Origin: Pseudomonas marginalis
Lineage (GTDB): Bacteria; Pseudomonadota; Gammaproteobacteria; Pseudomonadales; Pseudomonadaceae
Assembly (NCBI RefSeq): GCF_900105325.1
Contig: NZ_FNSU01000003.1
Span: 2,170,001 to 2,234,000, forward strand
Direction of reading: 5' to 3'
DNA: 64,000 bases
The notes beneath the pieces were generated by a model. It was not told the DNA's origin and ran no database searches. It was given only the letters and a program-made list of their open reading frames with translations. Both the position numbers and the translations under genes were made by a program. Of this stretch, positions 9,289-18,778 are shown in pieces (the first letter of the stretch is position 1; each line of letters opens with the position of its first letter).

Positions 9289-10872
9289 TTAGGAGGCGGC
9301 CACTGCCGCGAGGTGTGTGTGTCGGGTCACGCGTTCAGCCAGTTGCGCGACCACATGCCGCGCCGAGTTGGCCGCCGATTCCTGCCAGATGCCCACGCCG
9401 CTTTGCACCAGGCCGTCGCCGGCGAAGTACACGCGGCCGTGGCCTTCTTCGAGCAAGGCGCTGGCATCGGCCGGGAAGTGTTCGCGTTGCAGCCACGGGC
9501 CTTCGCTGAAGGGGATCTGTTCCCAGGACACCGCCAGCGGGTGACGCAGGTGCCTGGAGTAGCCCGGATGCAGCAGTTCCACCGCTTCCTTGGAAGTGGC
9601 GTACTGCTGGTCGAACGGTCGCGCGCCGAACGCATCGGCGCCCTCCCCGGTCACGTAACCGGCCACCAGCAGGCCCTCGCGAGTGTTGAGGTCGTTGCTC
9701 GGGTACCAGAGCAGGCGCGCCGGGTGTTCGATCCACGACAGGCCGCCGTAGGTGCGGTAGTCGGTTTCCCAGAAACGCGGGGATTGCCACGCCACTTTGG
9801 TGGCCTGGTCGCTGCGGGTGCTGAGCAAGGCGGCCTTGATCGGGTCGCTGAAGTCGGTGTCGAGTTTTGCCAGCAACGGCAGCGGCAAGGTCGAGACCAG
9901 ATAGTCGGCGCGTACCACCTGCTCGCGACCGCTGCGTTGGTCGTGGTAGGTCACGGCCACGCCGTCTTCCAACTGACGGATCTGGCGCACCTGGGCGCCC
10001 AGTTGCACGTGATCGCTGACGCGCCGGTAGAAGGCGTCGGTGATGCGGTCCATGCCGCCCACCGGTTGGAACATGGTCGCCGAAAACTCCGGAAACTCGG
10101 AGTGCAGCAAGGCGCCCCACAGTTCGGGGTGCAGCAGTTGATCCAGCGCCAACGGGCTGCGGCTGGCGGGCAAAGCGCCGGGATGTGCCGGGGACTCCAG
10201 GTGTCCTGAACGGAGCGTGCCCTCAAAGGCCAGCTCCTGGGACAGGTCGCCATACACGTGCAAAAACCCCAGCAAGCGCGTGCGTTCCTCGGCGCTCAGC
10301 ACATCGTCGAGGGCATCACGCTGCACCGCTTTGGCCAGCAACCCGGACAAATGCCCGCGCGCATCGTTGATCGCCTGGCCGACGGTGAAGGCCGGCTGGT
10401 TCACATCCGGCCGCACCTGGGCGCCATGGCTGCTGTTGACCAGCACTTCCAGCGGCACGCCCAGCTCACTGCAATAATCGAGGATCGTGCGGTGCTGGCT
10501 GGGAATCCGTGCCGGCCCGGCGTTGAAGTAATGCCCCGGCTCGAACGCGGCGGTCTGCGTACGGCCATCCTGGTAGTCCACGCGGTCGCCATGACGTATC
10601 GTCCAGGTGCGACCGCCGACCCGCTCACGGGCTTCCAGCACCTGCACGCTGAACCCGGCGCGGGTCAGTTCCAGGGCGGTGACCAGCCCGGCAATCCCGG
10701 CGCCCAGCACCAGCACGCGGGTGCCCTGCCCCAGGCCGTCCTTGAGTTTCAACGGTTGCGGTCGGCGGTGCGATGACGGCCCGAGGCCGAGTACCGCGAG
10801 TGCATCCTTGACGGCTTTTTCGCCGCCTACCGCAGCGATGCTCGACAACGCTTCACGTCGTGTCAGTCCCAT
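9289..10872 (-). CDS. Flavin-dependent amine/L-amino acid oxidase
   Basis: A 527-residue FAD oxidase of the monoamine oxidase family. The dinucleotide-binding motif VLVLGAGIAGLVTALELT is at about residues 53-70, followed by LEARERVGGRTWT, the typical second FAD-contact segment. The C-terminal FAD motif RVYFAGDGL lies near 480-490. The enzyme would oxidise an amine or amino acid to an imine with release of peroxide. The N-terminus (LTRREALSSIAAVG) recalls a twin-arginine signal but lacks a clear long hydrophobic core, so export is uncertain. Its position after an amino acid ABC transporter and before a RidA protein argues for catabolism of an imported amino compound. Confidence 0.88.
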   Translation of the reverse strand: MGLTRREALSSIAAVGGEKAVKDALAVLGLGPSSHRRPQPLKLKDGLGQGTRVLVLGAGIAGLVTALELTRAGFSVQVLEARERVGGRTWTIRHGDRVDYQDGRTQTAAFEPGHYFNAGPARIPSQHRTILDYCSELGVPLEVLVNSSHGAQVRPDVNQPAFTVGQAINDARGHLSGLLAKAVQRDALDDVLSAEERTRLLGFLHVYGDLSQELAFEGTLRSGHLESPAHPGALPASRSPLALDQLLHPELWGALLHSEFPEFSATMFQPVGGMDRITDAFYRRVSDHVQLGAQVRQIRQLEDGVAVTYHDQRSGREQVVRADYLVSTLPLPLLAKLDTDFSDPIKAALLSTRSDQATKVAWQSPRFWETDYRTYGGLSWIEHPARLLWYPSNDLNTREGLLVAGYVTGEGADAFGARPFDQQYATSKEAVELLHPGYSRHLRHPLAVSWEQIPFSEGPWLQREHFPADASALLEEGHGRVYFAGDGLVQSGVGIWQESAANSARHVVAQLAERVTRHTHLAAVAAS

Positions 10873-10884
10873 GTCGATTGCTCC

Positions 10885-11808
10885 TTAATCCGGCAGGCCC
10901 GGTGGGTTGATCAGCGACTTGTCGACGCGCTCCACATCCAGGCCCCAGCGTTGCAGCACCTGCTCGTACTGGCCGCCGGCAATCGCGCCTTCCAGGGCGG
11001 TGTGGATCGGCTTGACGAGGCCGTTGTCCTTGCGGGTGGTCACGGCAATGTCCGCCTGCAATGGCCAGCCACCGTTCACCGTGCCGACGCGCTTGATGCC
11101 GCCGGTGATTGCCGCCGAATAGGCATACACCGAGTTGGGCCCGAACAGCGCATCGCTGCGCCCCGACTGCACCGCCAGCTGCGCGGCGGCCTGGTCGTCG
11201 AAGTACTGCAACAGCGCGGGCTTGAGACCGGCCTTTTCGTTGGCCTCGTTCCAGGCCAGCAGGACTTTTTCCTGGTTGGTGCCGGAGCCGACGATGATCT
11301 TCAGCCCGGCAATATCGGCTGCCTGCTTGATCTCGCTGATCTTGCTGGTGGTCTTGACGTAGAAGCCGAGCACATCCTGGCGATAGGTGGCGAAGTCAAA
11401 GCGCTTCTTGCGCGCCTCGGTCACGGTGACGTTGCTGATCACCGCGTCGTATTTGCCCGAGCTGACGCCCAGGGGCCAGTCTTCCCAGCTGGTCTGCACC
11501 ACATTGAGTTGCAGGCCGAGGCTGTCGGCCACCAGTTGCGCGGTGTCGGCTTCGCTGCCGATGGTGGTCTTGTCGTCGCTGGCCAGCAGCGCCAGCGGCG
11601 GCCCGGCCACGCCGGACACAGCCACGGTGAACTTGCCCGGCTGGGCGAACTTGAAGCCCGGCGGGATCTGCGCAATCGCCGCTTCGTTACGCGGCACATG
11701 GATGCGTGGGCGGTCGGGGCTGAGGTCGACCTGTTGCACGGCGAATGCGCTTTGCGCGGTGCTGACGGCCAGCGCCAGCAGGGCCACGCGGGTGGTGTTG
11801 ATGAACAT
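10885..11808 (-). CDS. ABC transporter substrate-binding protein, polar amino acid type
   Basis: A 307-residue periplasmic binding protein of family 3. The signal peptide runs to about residue 23 (AQSAFA). The fold is recognisable by KYDAVISNVTVTEARKKRFDFATY near residues 118-141, the hallmark segment of polar amino acid binding proteins. An inserted stretch after the signal (residues about 24-55) is longer than in most relatives. It lies between the ATPase gene upstream and the oxidase gene downstream, all co-directional. Confidence 0.9.
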   Translation of the reverse strand: MFINTTRVALLALAVSTAQSAFAVQQVDLSPDRPRIHVPRNEAAIAQIPPGFKFAQPGKFTVAVSGVAGPPLALLASDDKTTIGSEADTAQLVADSLGLQLNVVQTSWEDWPLGVSSGKYDAVISNVTVTEARKKRFDFATYRQDVLGFYVKTTSKISEIKQAADIAGLKIIVGSGTNQEKVLLAWNEANEKAGLKPALLQYFDDQAAAQLAVQSGRSDALFGPNSVYAYSAAITGGIKRVGTVNGGWPLQADIAVTTRKDNGLVKPIHTALEGAIAGGQYEQVLQRWGLDVERVDKSLINPPGLPD

Positions 11809-11826
11809 GGGCAGTCACTCCTTGAA

Positions 11827-12600
11827 CTAAAGCACCTTGCCGAGAAAGGCTACGGTGCGGGGATGTCGGGGTTGGCGGAAAATCTGTTCGGGCGGGCCCT
11901 CTTCGATCAACTCGCCGTCGCAGAGAAACACCACGTGGTCGGCCACTTCGCGGGCAAAACCGATTTCGTGGGTGACGATCACCAGGGTCACGCCCAGCTG
12001 GGTCAGGCCCTTGATCACGTCGAGTACTTCGCCCACCAGTTCCGGGTCGAGGGCCGAGGTGGGTTCATCGAACAGCAGCACCTTGGGGTCCAGCGCCAGT
12101 GCGCGGGCAATCGCCACGCGCTGTTGCTGGCCGCCGGAAAGCTGGCGTGGGTAGGCATCGACCTTGTCCGCCAGGCCAACCTTGGCCAACAGTGCGGTGG
12201 CCTTGGCCTGGGCGTCGGCCTTGCTCCAGCGCTTGTGCGCCAGCGGCGCCTCGGCGACGTTTTCCCAGGCGGTGAGGTGCGGGAACAGGTTGAAGTTCTG
12301 GAACACAAAACCGACGTCGATACGGCGCTTGAGAATCTCGCGTTCCTTGAGCTCGTAAAGCAGGTCGCCCTTGCGTCGATAGCCGACGTATTCACCGTCG
12401 ATGGTGATGTGCCCGCTGTCGATCTTTTCCAGGTGGTTGATGGTGCGCAGCAAGGTGGACTTGCCCGAGCCGGACGGCCCGAGAATCACCGTGACCTTGC
12501 CCGGATCGATGGTCAGGTCGATGTCTTTCAACACCTGTTGATTGCCAAAGCGCTTGCCCACGCCCTGGATCTGGATACGGCCGGCACGGGCTTCACTCAT
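11827..12600 (-). CDS. ABC transporter ATP-binding protein, polar amino acid type
   Basis: A 257-residue ATPase of the GlnQ/HisP group. Walker A is GPSGSGKST near residues 40-48, the Q loop is FVFQNFNLFPH, the signature is LSGGQQQRVAIARAL, and Walker B is VLLFDEPTSALDPE. It energises the adjacent permease from the cytoplasmic side. Its start overlaps the end of the permease gene by 8 bases, so the two are translationally linked. Confidence 0.94.
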   Translation of the reverse strand: MSEARAGRIQIQGVGKRFGNQQVLKDIDLTIDPGKVTVILGPSGSGKSTLLRTINHLEKIDSGHITIDGEYVGYRRKGDLLYELKEREILKRRIDVGFVFQNFNLFPHLTAWENVAEAPLAHKRWSKADAQAKATALLAKVGLADKVDAYPRQLSGGQQQRVAIARALALDPKVLLFDEPTSALDPELVGEVLDVIKGLTQLGVTLVIVTHEIGFAREVADHVVFLCDGELIEEGPPEQIFRQPRHPRTVAFLGKVL

Positions 12601-13558
12601 GGGTGTTCTCCTTCAGCCAGCGGCGCACGCGTTGCAATGGCGTGGGCGGCAGCACCCTGGCCGTACCCCGGGCGAAATGACGCTCGACGTAGTACTGGGC
12701 GCTGGTGAGCACGGTGGTGATGATCAGGTACCAGACGGTGGCGACGATCAGCAGCGGGATCACCGCCTGGGTGCGGTTGTAGATGACCTGCACGGTGTAG
12801 AACAGCTCCGGCAAGGCCAACACGTAGACGATGGAGGTGCCCTTGACCAGGCCAATGATTTCATTGAACCCCGACGGCAGGATCGAGCGCAGCGCCTGGG
12901 GCAGGATGATCCGGAAGATGCGCCGCGAGGCCGGCAGGCCCAGGGCTGCCGCCGCTTCATGCTGGCCGGCATCCACACCGATCAGGCCGCCGCGAATGAT
13001 CTCCGCCGCGTACGCCGCCTGCATCAGGCTCAGGCCCAGTACGGCCACGGTGAATTGGCTGAGCACGTCCACCGTCGACCACTCGGCGAACACCAGGTCG
13101 GTAAACGGCACACCGAGGACAATGTGGTCGTACAGGTAGGCGAAGTTGTAGAGGATGATCAGCACCAGCAGCGCCGGCATCGAGCGGAAAAACCAGATGT
13201 AGCCCCAGGCCAGGGCCGCCAGCAGCGGCGAGCCCGACAGCCGCGCCAACGCCAGCGCAGTGCCGAGGATGGCGCTGAACACCGTGCTCAGCAGCGTCAG
13301 CAACAGGGTCTGGCCGAGGCCACGCAGCACCGACGGCGAGAAGAACCACTGGCCGAACACGCCCCACTCCCAGCGCGGGTTGGTGGCCAGGGAATGCCCG
13401 ATGGCGAGCAGCACCAGCGCGGCAAAGATCGACCCGGCCCAGCGCCAGGGGTGCCGCGCGGGCACCACCTGCAGGGCTTTGATCGGTGTGGACACTCGCG
13501 CCTGGCGCAGCGCGCCGGGCGAGTCAATCAGGTCATAGGATTTGGCAACGATGGGCAT
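12593..13558 (-). CDS. ABC transporter permease, polar amino acid type
   Basis: A 321-residue inner-membrane permease of the HisMQ/GlnP type with about five to six helices. The EAA-loop motif is visible as EAAAALGLPASRRIFRIILP near residues 197-216. It carries a longer N-terminal cytoplasmic and first-helix extension than the usual 220-residue permeases. It starts 15 bases after the receptor gene and overlaps the ATPase gene, which places the whole set in one transcript. Confidence 0.92.
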   Translation of the reverse strand: MPIVAKSYDLIDSPGALRQARVSTPIKALQVVPARHPWRWAGSIFAALVLLAIGHSLATNPRWEWGVFGQWFFSPSVLRGLGQTLLLTLLSTVFSAILGTALALARLSGSPLLAALAWGYIWFFRSMPALLVLIILYNFAYLYDHIVLGVPFTDLVFAEWSTVDVLSQFTVAVLGLSLMQAAYAAEIIRGGLIGVDAGQHEAAAALGLPASRRIFRIILPQALRSILPSGFNEIIGLVKGTSIVYVLALPELFYTVQVIYNRTQAVIPLLIVATVWYLIITTVLTSAQYYVERHFARGTARVLPPTPLQRVRRWLKENTHE

Positions 13559-13573
13559 GGTGTATTCCTCGGC

Positions 13574-15967
13574 CTAGAAGGCATAGGTCAAGCGGGTGTA
13601 GTAGTACCCGCCGGTAAAACCGTAGGGCGAATAGGTGCCGTAGCTGCTGACCATGGTGCTGCTCGGTACACCTTGTTTTTTCGGGTAGACGTCGAACAGG
13701 TTCTTGGCGCCGATGGCCACGTTGAGGTCTTTGGTGAGGGTGTAGCCAAGGTCGAGGTCGGTGATCCACTTGGCGCTGTAGACCCGGTCGAGGCTGCGGT
13801 CGGCGGAGACGTTGACCTCTTTGTAAGAGCCGTAGCGGGTCAGGGCCAGGTTGAGGTTGAAGCGCTCGATGCTCCAGTCGCCACCGAGGATCAGCTTGGT
13901 GCTGGGCTGCACGCCGGTGATCAGGTTGCGTGCCTCGCGGTCCATCAGGTCATAGGCCGTGCCCAGGATCGTGGTGGATTCCTTGTAGTTGAGGATTCTG
14001 GTCTGGTTCCAGTTGAACGCGGCGGTCCATTTCAGCGCGCCATAGGGGCCGAGGTCCTGGCTGTAGTTGCCGACCAGGTCCAGGCCTTTGGTGCGGGTGT
14101 CGGCGCCGTTGATGAAGTACTGGCCGCCGGAGGTGGAGGTGATGCCATTGCCTTGCAGCACCTGGGTGATTTCCGGGCCGAGCAAGGTGCCCGTGAGGGT
14201 GATGCGGTCGCGCAGGTTGATCACGTAGGCGTCGGCGGTGAAGCTCAGGCGATCGGTGGGGGTGAGGGTGAAACCCAGGCTGAAGTTGGTGGAACGCTCG
14301 GGTTTCAGTTCCTGCGCCCCCAAGGCCTGGGCAGCGGCCGAACCTACCGGCAGCACGCCGTAGTTGATCGACTGGTACACGCCGTCGACCACGCCATAGG
14401 TGGTGGACCGCGCACTGAACAGGCTGTTGGCCAGGGACGGCGCACGGAAGCCATTGCTCACGGTGGCGCGCACGGCGAATTGCGGGGTGAAGTCGTAGCG
14501 GGTGGTCAGCTTGCCGCTGCGGGTAGCGCCCACGCCCTGGTTGTAATGCTCGTAGCGAAACGCGGTGCCCACGTACCAGTCCGGCACCGGGTTGAAGCTT
14601 ACGTCGACGTAACTGGCGAGGCTGTTGCGCGAGGCGCTGCTTTCTTCATCCGGCGAGATGCCGTTGGTGACCTGGGCCCCGGACGACGCACAGTTACCCG
14701 GTGCCACGCAGTAGCCGCCGTTGGCGTAGGACTCATAGTCACCGGCCTGCACCTCGTAGGTGTCGCGGCGATGTTCGAAACCGTAGCTCAGGTCCAGCGG
14801 CTTTTGCAGGCCGATATCGAAGCCGCGCTTGAAATCGAGGTTGGTGGTCAGTTCGGTGGAAATCCAGGTGCCGGAGGTGAAGCTGTTCGGCGTGGCCTCG
14901 CCCAGGGAGGGGTTCTGGTTATGGGTGGTGCCCTGCTCCGCCGCGTTGCGTCCGTAGGTGGTGGACAGGTCCCAGTCCCACTCGCCGACGGTGCCTTTAC
15001 CGCCGAATGCGGCCTGGAAGTCGTCCTCGTCGATATACCAGGTCGGCGTGTAGCCGCCGGGGTAACCGTTAGGCCCGGTGGTAATGGTGTTGGTGATGGT
15101 CGGCAGGCGGAAGTTCTGGCCCTGCTCAGCCTTACGCCGCGAATAGGTGGTGAAGGAATACAGGCTGAAGCTGTCGTCGATCGGCAATTCGGCGTTGTAG
15201 CCCAGGGTCAGCAGGTTGGTCTTCGGTGTGCCGTAGCCGCCATAGGTGGAGCGGCCGGCCTGCTCAAAGGCCTGGGCATAGGTGTAGCCGTTGGCGCTGG
15301 CCTTGTTGTCGTCGTTCTGACTGCGCGCGTCCAGGGCCAACTGCACGATGCCGCCGTTGCCGATCTCGAAGCCCTTGTTGAGGCTTTGCTGCACGGTCTG
15401 TTTCTTGCCGTCGTAACCCTGGCCGACATTCGTCACCGACGTGCCGCTGGTGTCGGCCTTGAGGATCACGTTGATGACCCCGGCGATGGCATCGGAGCCG
15501 TACTGGGCGGCGGCCCCGTCGCGCAGGACTTCGACGTGGTCGATGGCGCTGATGGGGATCAAATCCAGGTCTGCCGGCGCGGCGCCGGTGTTGATGCCGT
15601 TGATGTTCAGGGTGGCCGCGGTGTGGCGGCGCTTGCCATTGACCAGCACCAGCACCTCGGCGGCACTCATGCCGCGCAGGTTCGGCGCACGGGCGATGCC
15701 GCTGGCGTCCCAACCGGTTTTTTCCGGCAGGGTCAGCGACGGGATCACCGCGCTCAACGCCTCCATCAAACCGGGCTTGCCGGTGCTTTGCAATTGCTTG
15801 GCGCTGACCACATCGATCGGCACCGGGCTGCTGGTGACCGTGCGTTGTTCGGCGCCACGGTTACCGGTGACCACCACGGTGGACAGGGTGCTGTCGTCCT
15901 GGGCCTGGGCGGTGTTGGCCAGGATTGCCAGCGCCAGGATGGCGGTCGGTTGTAAGACTTGCTTCAT
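13574..15967 (-). CDS. TonB-dependent outer-membrane receptor
   Basis: A 797-residue receptor. The ATG at 15967 is chosen over the in-frame ATG 15 bases upstream because GGAG lies 5 bases before it and a clean signal peptide follows (to ANTAQAQ, about residue 23). The plug domain (about 35-150) includes VEVLRDGAAAQYGSDAIAGV. The barrel ends in the usual aromatic residue (LTYAF). No STN signalling domain is present. It is the first gene of a co-directional set with an amino acid ABC transporter, amine oxidase and RidA protein, so its ligand is probably an amino compound too large or too dilute for porins. Confidence 0.92.
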   Translation of the reverse strand: MKQVLQPTAILALAILANTAQAQDDSTLSTVVVTGNRGAEQRTVTSSPVPIDVVSAKQLQSTGKPGLMEALSAVIPSLTLPEKTGWDASGIARAPNLRGMSAAEVLVLVNGKRRHTAATLNINGINTGAAPADLDLIPISAIDHVEVLRDGAAAQYGSDAIAGVINVILKADTSGTSVTNVGQGYDGKKQTVQQSLNKGFEIGNGGIVQLALDARSQNDDNKASANGYTYAQAFEQAGRSTYGGYGTPKTNLLTLGYNAELPIDDSFSLYSFTTYSRRKAEQGQNFRLPTITNTITTGPNGYPGGYTPTWYIDEDDFQAAFGGKGTVGEWDWDLSTTYGRNAAEQGTTHNQNPSLGEATPNSFTSGTWISTELTTNLDFKRGFDIGLQKPLDLSYGFEHRRDTYEVQAGDYESYANGGYCVAPGNCASSGAQVTNGISPDEESSASRNSLASYVDVSFNPVPDWYVGTAFRYEHYNQGVGATRSGKLTTRYDFTPQFAVRATVSNGFRAPSLANSLFSARSTTYGVVDGVYQSINYGVLPVGSAAAQALGAQELKPERSTNFSLGFTLTPTDRLSFTADAYVINLRDRITLTGTLLGPEITQVLQGNGITSTSGGQYFINGADTRTKGLDLVGNYSQDLGPYGALKWTAAFNWNQTRILNYKESTTILGTAYDLMDREARNLITGVQPSTKLILGGDWSIERFNLNLALTRYGSYKEVNVSADRSLDRVYSAKWITDLDLGYTLTKDLNVAIGAKNLFDVYPKKQGVPSSTMVSSYGTYSPYGFTGGYYYTRLTYAF

Positions 15968-16360
15968 AGCCACTCCAGACATTCCAAATCGCGAAGTCGG
16001 GCAGTCACGCGGGCGGGCGCGGTGCTCGATTTTTTTCAGTGGGGTTGCGGCGATTGGGGACTAGGTGTGGCGCTGGGTTTGAATTGGCAACATACGTTGA
16101 ACTCCCTTCCAACGATTCTGCTGCGGGGATGATCACCCGGTTATGGCGCGCAGAATCTTGATTACGCTGGGTACCATCCGAGGTCAGGGGTAGGCTGTTG
16201 CGATCAAACATAACGGAATGGGTTTTGAAAATATAATGCTGTTTTGATATAAGCTAATATTCTCTAATTTTATTATTTTTTAGTTTTTTTATTCATATAA
16301 ATAATGTCTTTTGAGATTGGCCTTTAGCTCGGGCCCAGATCTATCTGATATCGGGATATC
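15968..16360. promoter_or_regulatory. AT-rich leader upstream of the TonB receptor
   Basis: This gap of about 390 bases holds no gene I can support. Positions about 16210-16315 are sharply AT-rich (runs such as TTTTATTATTTTTTAG), suggesting the receptor promoter on the minus strand and perhaps binding of nucleoid proteins. I could not pick a specific operator. Confidence 0.4.
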
Positions 16361-16543
16361 AAACTGTGGGAGGGGGCTCGCGTACATCGCCTCCTGTAGG
16401 AGCGAGCTTGCTCGCGAAAAACGACAACGATACCGCGTGCCTCCTGAATGAACGTGGCGCCTGTGAGTTTTTCGCGAGCAAGCTCGCTCCTACAAAAAGC
16501 CTTAGCTGACTGGCATTAGGGCTTGCCCCCTCCCACAGTTTTT
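16361..16543. repeat. Composite nested palindromic repeat (REP pair inside outer arms), copy 1
   Basis: The outer arms are AAACTGTGGGAGGGGG at 16361-16376 and its inverse, CCCCCTCCCACAGTTT, ending about 16543. Inside, two inverted REP cores lie at about 16395-16420 (TGTAGGAGCGAGCTTGCTCG) and 16467-16494. It separates the receptor promoter from the 3' end of gspD and may end the secretion transcript. The unit recurs, inverted, at 42009-42204. Confidence 0.88.
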
Positions 16544-16555
16544 CCCGGTGTACGT

Positions 16556-18778
16556 TCAGTTAGCCGGCTTCAACAACTGCATCTGCTGGCGATAGTCATC
16601 CGTCACCTGCCGCGCCTGGCTGCTGCTGGTAATCACCCTCGGGGTAATCAGCACAATCAATTCCGTGCGGTCCTTGGACTTGCTGGTATTGCCAAACAAC
16701 CAGCGCAACCCCGGAATTTTCCCAAGGTAAGGCACCGCACTGACACTCTCCGCGTTGTCCTGCTTGATCAACCCGCCCAGTAGCACTGTCTGCCCACTCT
16801 GCACCGCGACCTGGGTGGATACCGAGCGCGTGGAGATACGTGGGTTGGCCTGGGTGTCGTTGCTGGACGCCTGCGGGTCCTGGGCATCGCTGACCTGCTG
16901 CTGAATGTCCATGTACACCAAACCACCCGGATTGATGCGTGGCACGACGTCGAGGATCACCCCGGTCTGCACGTATTCAACGCTGCTCAAGGTGGTGTCG
17001 GAGGTGCCGGTGTTGACCGTGGTCTGGCTGATCGGGATGTTGTCGCCCACCTGGATCTGCGCCGGTTGGTTGTTCATCACCACCAGCGACGGCGCCGACA
17101 GCACCTGGGTGCGGCCGTTGGTTTCGAGGGCGTGCAGGGCCACTTGCAGGTTGGAGCTGACGAAGGAGTAGAACAACGAATCCGTCGCGCCCAACCCTGC
17201 CCCGCCGCCGCCCAACGCGCCCTGGCTGCCGGCGGTGTTGGCCACGGTGGTGCTGGTGGAATTGCCCGCCAGGCGGCCAAGGTACCACTGCACGCCCAGG
17301 TCCAGTTCGCCGGTGAGCTTGACCTCGAGGATGCGCGTTTCGATCTGCACTTGCAGCGGTGGGTTGTCGAGGCGTTTGATCGCCGATTCGATTTCTTTCC
17401 ACTGCACCGGGCGGGTGCGGACCAGCAGTTGGTTACTGCTTTTTTGCGCGGTGATGCGGGTGCCGGCGTCGAGGCTTTTGGCCGGGGCGTCTTCGCTCTC
17501 GCCCTGCTCGGCGGTGTCCTGCTCGGCGTCGGGCGCCTGCTCCTCATCCTCTGCGGCGGGTGGGTTGCCATTTAGGTTGTTGCTCAGGCCACCGGGCGTG
17601 CTGCCGGAGGTGCTGTTGGTGCCCGGCGAGGACAAGGTCGCGGTGCGCAAACCGGGTGCGACCTTGGCCGGGGTGTCGTCCTTGATCGCGCCCGTGCCGT
17701 AGATCTGGCGCAGGTACTTGGCGAGGTCGGTGGCCTTCATGTTGCGCACGTCGTAGACATACATCTGCGGCTCGTTGCCGCCGCCTTCGTCGATGGTGTG
17801 GATCCAGTCGCCGACTTCACTGAGGTACTGCGGCTGCGACGAGATCGCCACCACCGAGTTGGTCCGCTCGATGGGCAAGAAGCGCACCATGCCCGCCAGG
17901 GGCATGCCGCTGTCGGGGCCGAACATTTTTTGCAGTTCGGGCATCAGCTCGGCCACCGACGCCCGTTGCAGGCCGAACACGCCCACCGACATGCCCTTGA
18001 GCCAGTCCACGTCGAAGGTGTCGATGGTGTCCTGGTAATTGGCCAGTTCTTCGGGGGTGCCGGCCAGGCTCAGCACATTGCGCGCCGGGTCCACCAGTAG
18101 GAACGCATTCTCGCGGGCGAACGGCTTGAGCAGTTTCTGCATCTCGGTGGCCGAGATATAACGCAACGGAAACAGGCGTGCCGACAAACCGCTGGAGGGC
18201 TGCGACACGCGCATCTCCGGCACCAGCTTGCCCGCCACCGCCTGGTTGGCCGGCAGGATCACATAGCGGTTGCCCTGTTTGATCATGGCGTTGTCGGTCC
18301 ACGACAACAGGGTCTCCAGAATCGACAAGGCCTGCTGTTTGTTCACCGGCTTGGACGTGGAAAAGCTGACATTGCCCTTCACGCCCTGGGCGATGCTGTA
18401 GTTCTCGTGCAGCAGGTCGCCCATCACGCTGTTGATCACCGCTTCGATCGGCTGGTCGGCGAAGTTGAACACGATGTCGCCGCTGCCCTCCTCCTTGGCG
18501 GCCGAGACCGCTGCCGGTTGGCGCACGAACTGCTGGTTGCCGCGTATCAACTGGCGCTGGGGCGGTGTCTTCGCCTGGGGTTGGCCGCTGTCGACCGGCG
18601 CCTGTTCGCTGGCCGGGTCCACGGGTGGGCGTTGCGAACCGGTGCCCTGCATCGCCTCATGCAGCAGGGCCTCGTCCGGGTCGAGATGCTCGGGGAAGGT
18701 GCCGCAGCCACCGAGGGAAACGGCGGTGGCCAGGCACAACACGGTGGTGCGCAAGGCGCCAGGGAAGGTATCGATCAA
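16556..18778 (-). CDS. gspD: Type II secretion secretin GspD (lipoprotein form)
   Basis: The outer-membrane secretin, 740 residues from a TTG start at 18778. That start overlaps the stop of the preceding gene by 3 bases and yields a signal peptide with lipobox LGGC (Cys25), so the secretin is probably self-lipidated, as in Xanthomonas XpsD. An N0 domain begins near residue 95 (IVFNFADQPIEAVINSVMG), followed by N1-N3 modules, with a long acidic linker (EDEEQAPDAEQDTAEQGESE). The secretin core near residues 560-720 contains VPRINPGGLVYMDIQQQVSD. A longer open frame upstream is only a shadow of the pseudopilot genes. It is the last gene of the operon. Confidence 0.93.
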   Translation of the reverse strand: MIDTFPGALRTTVLCLATAVSLGGCGTFPEHLDPDEALLHEAMQGTGSQRPPVDPASEQAPVDSGQPQAKTPPQRQLIRGNQQFVRQPAAVSAAKEEGSGDIVFNFADQPIEAVINSVMGDLLHENYSIAQGVKGNVSFSTSKPVNKQQALSILETLLSWTDNAMIKQGNRYVILPANQAVAGKLVPEMRVSQPSSGLSARLFPLRYISATEMQKLLKPFARENAFLLVDPARNVLSLAGTPEELANYQDTIDTFDVDWLKGMSVGVFGLQRASVAELMPELQKMFGPDSGMPLAGMVRFLPIERTNSVVAISSQPQYLSEVGDWIHTIDEGGGNEPQMYVYDVRNMKATDLAKYLRQIYGTGAIKDDTPAKVAPGLRTATLSSPGTNSTSGSTPGGLSNNLNGNPPAAEDEEQAPDAEQDTAEQGESEDAPAKSLDAGTRITAQKSSNQLLVRTRPVQWKEIESAIKRLDNPPLQVQIETRILEVKLTGELDLGVQWYLGRLAGNSTSTTVANTAGSQGALGGGGAGLGATDSLFYSFVSSNLQVALHALETNGRTQVLSAPSLVVMNNQPAQIQVGDNIPISQTTVNTGTSDTTLSSVEYVQTGVILDVVPRINPGGLVYMDIQQQVSDAQDPQASSNDTQANPRISTRSVSTQVAVQSGQTVLLGGLIKQDNAESVSAVPYLGKIPGLRWLFGNTSKSKDRTELIVLITPRVITSSSQARQVTDDYRQQMQLLKPAN

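Noticed and set aside
12542..15955. 1137-residue plus-strand open frame
   Set aside because: It runs antisense across the ABC permease and TonB receptor genes, which have clear family motifs; the long frame results from GC-rich codon bias.
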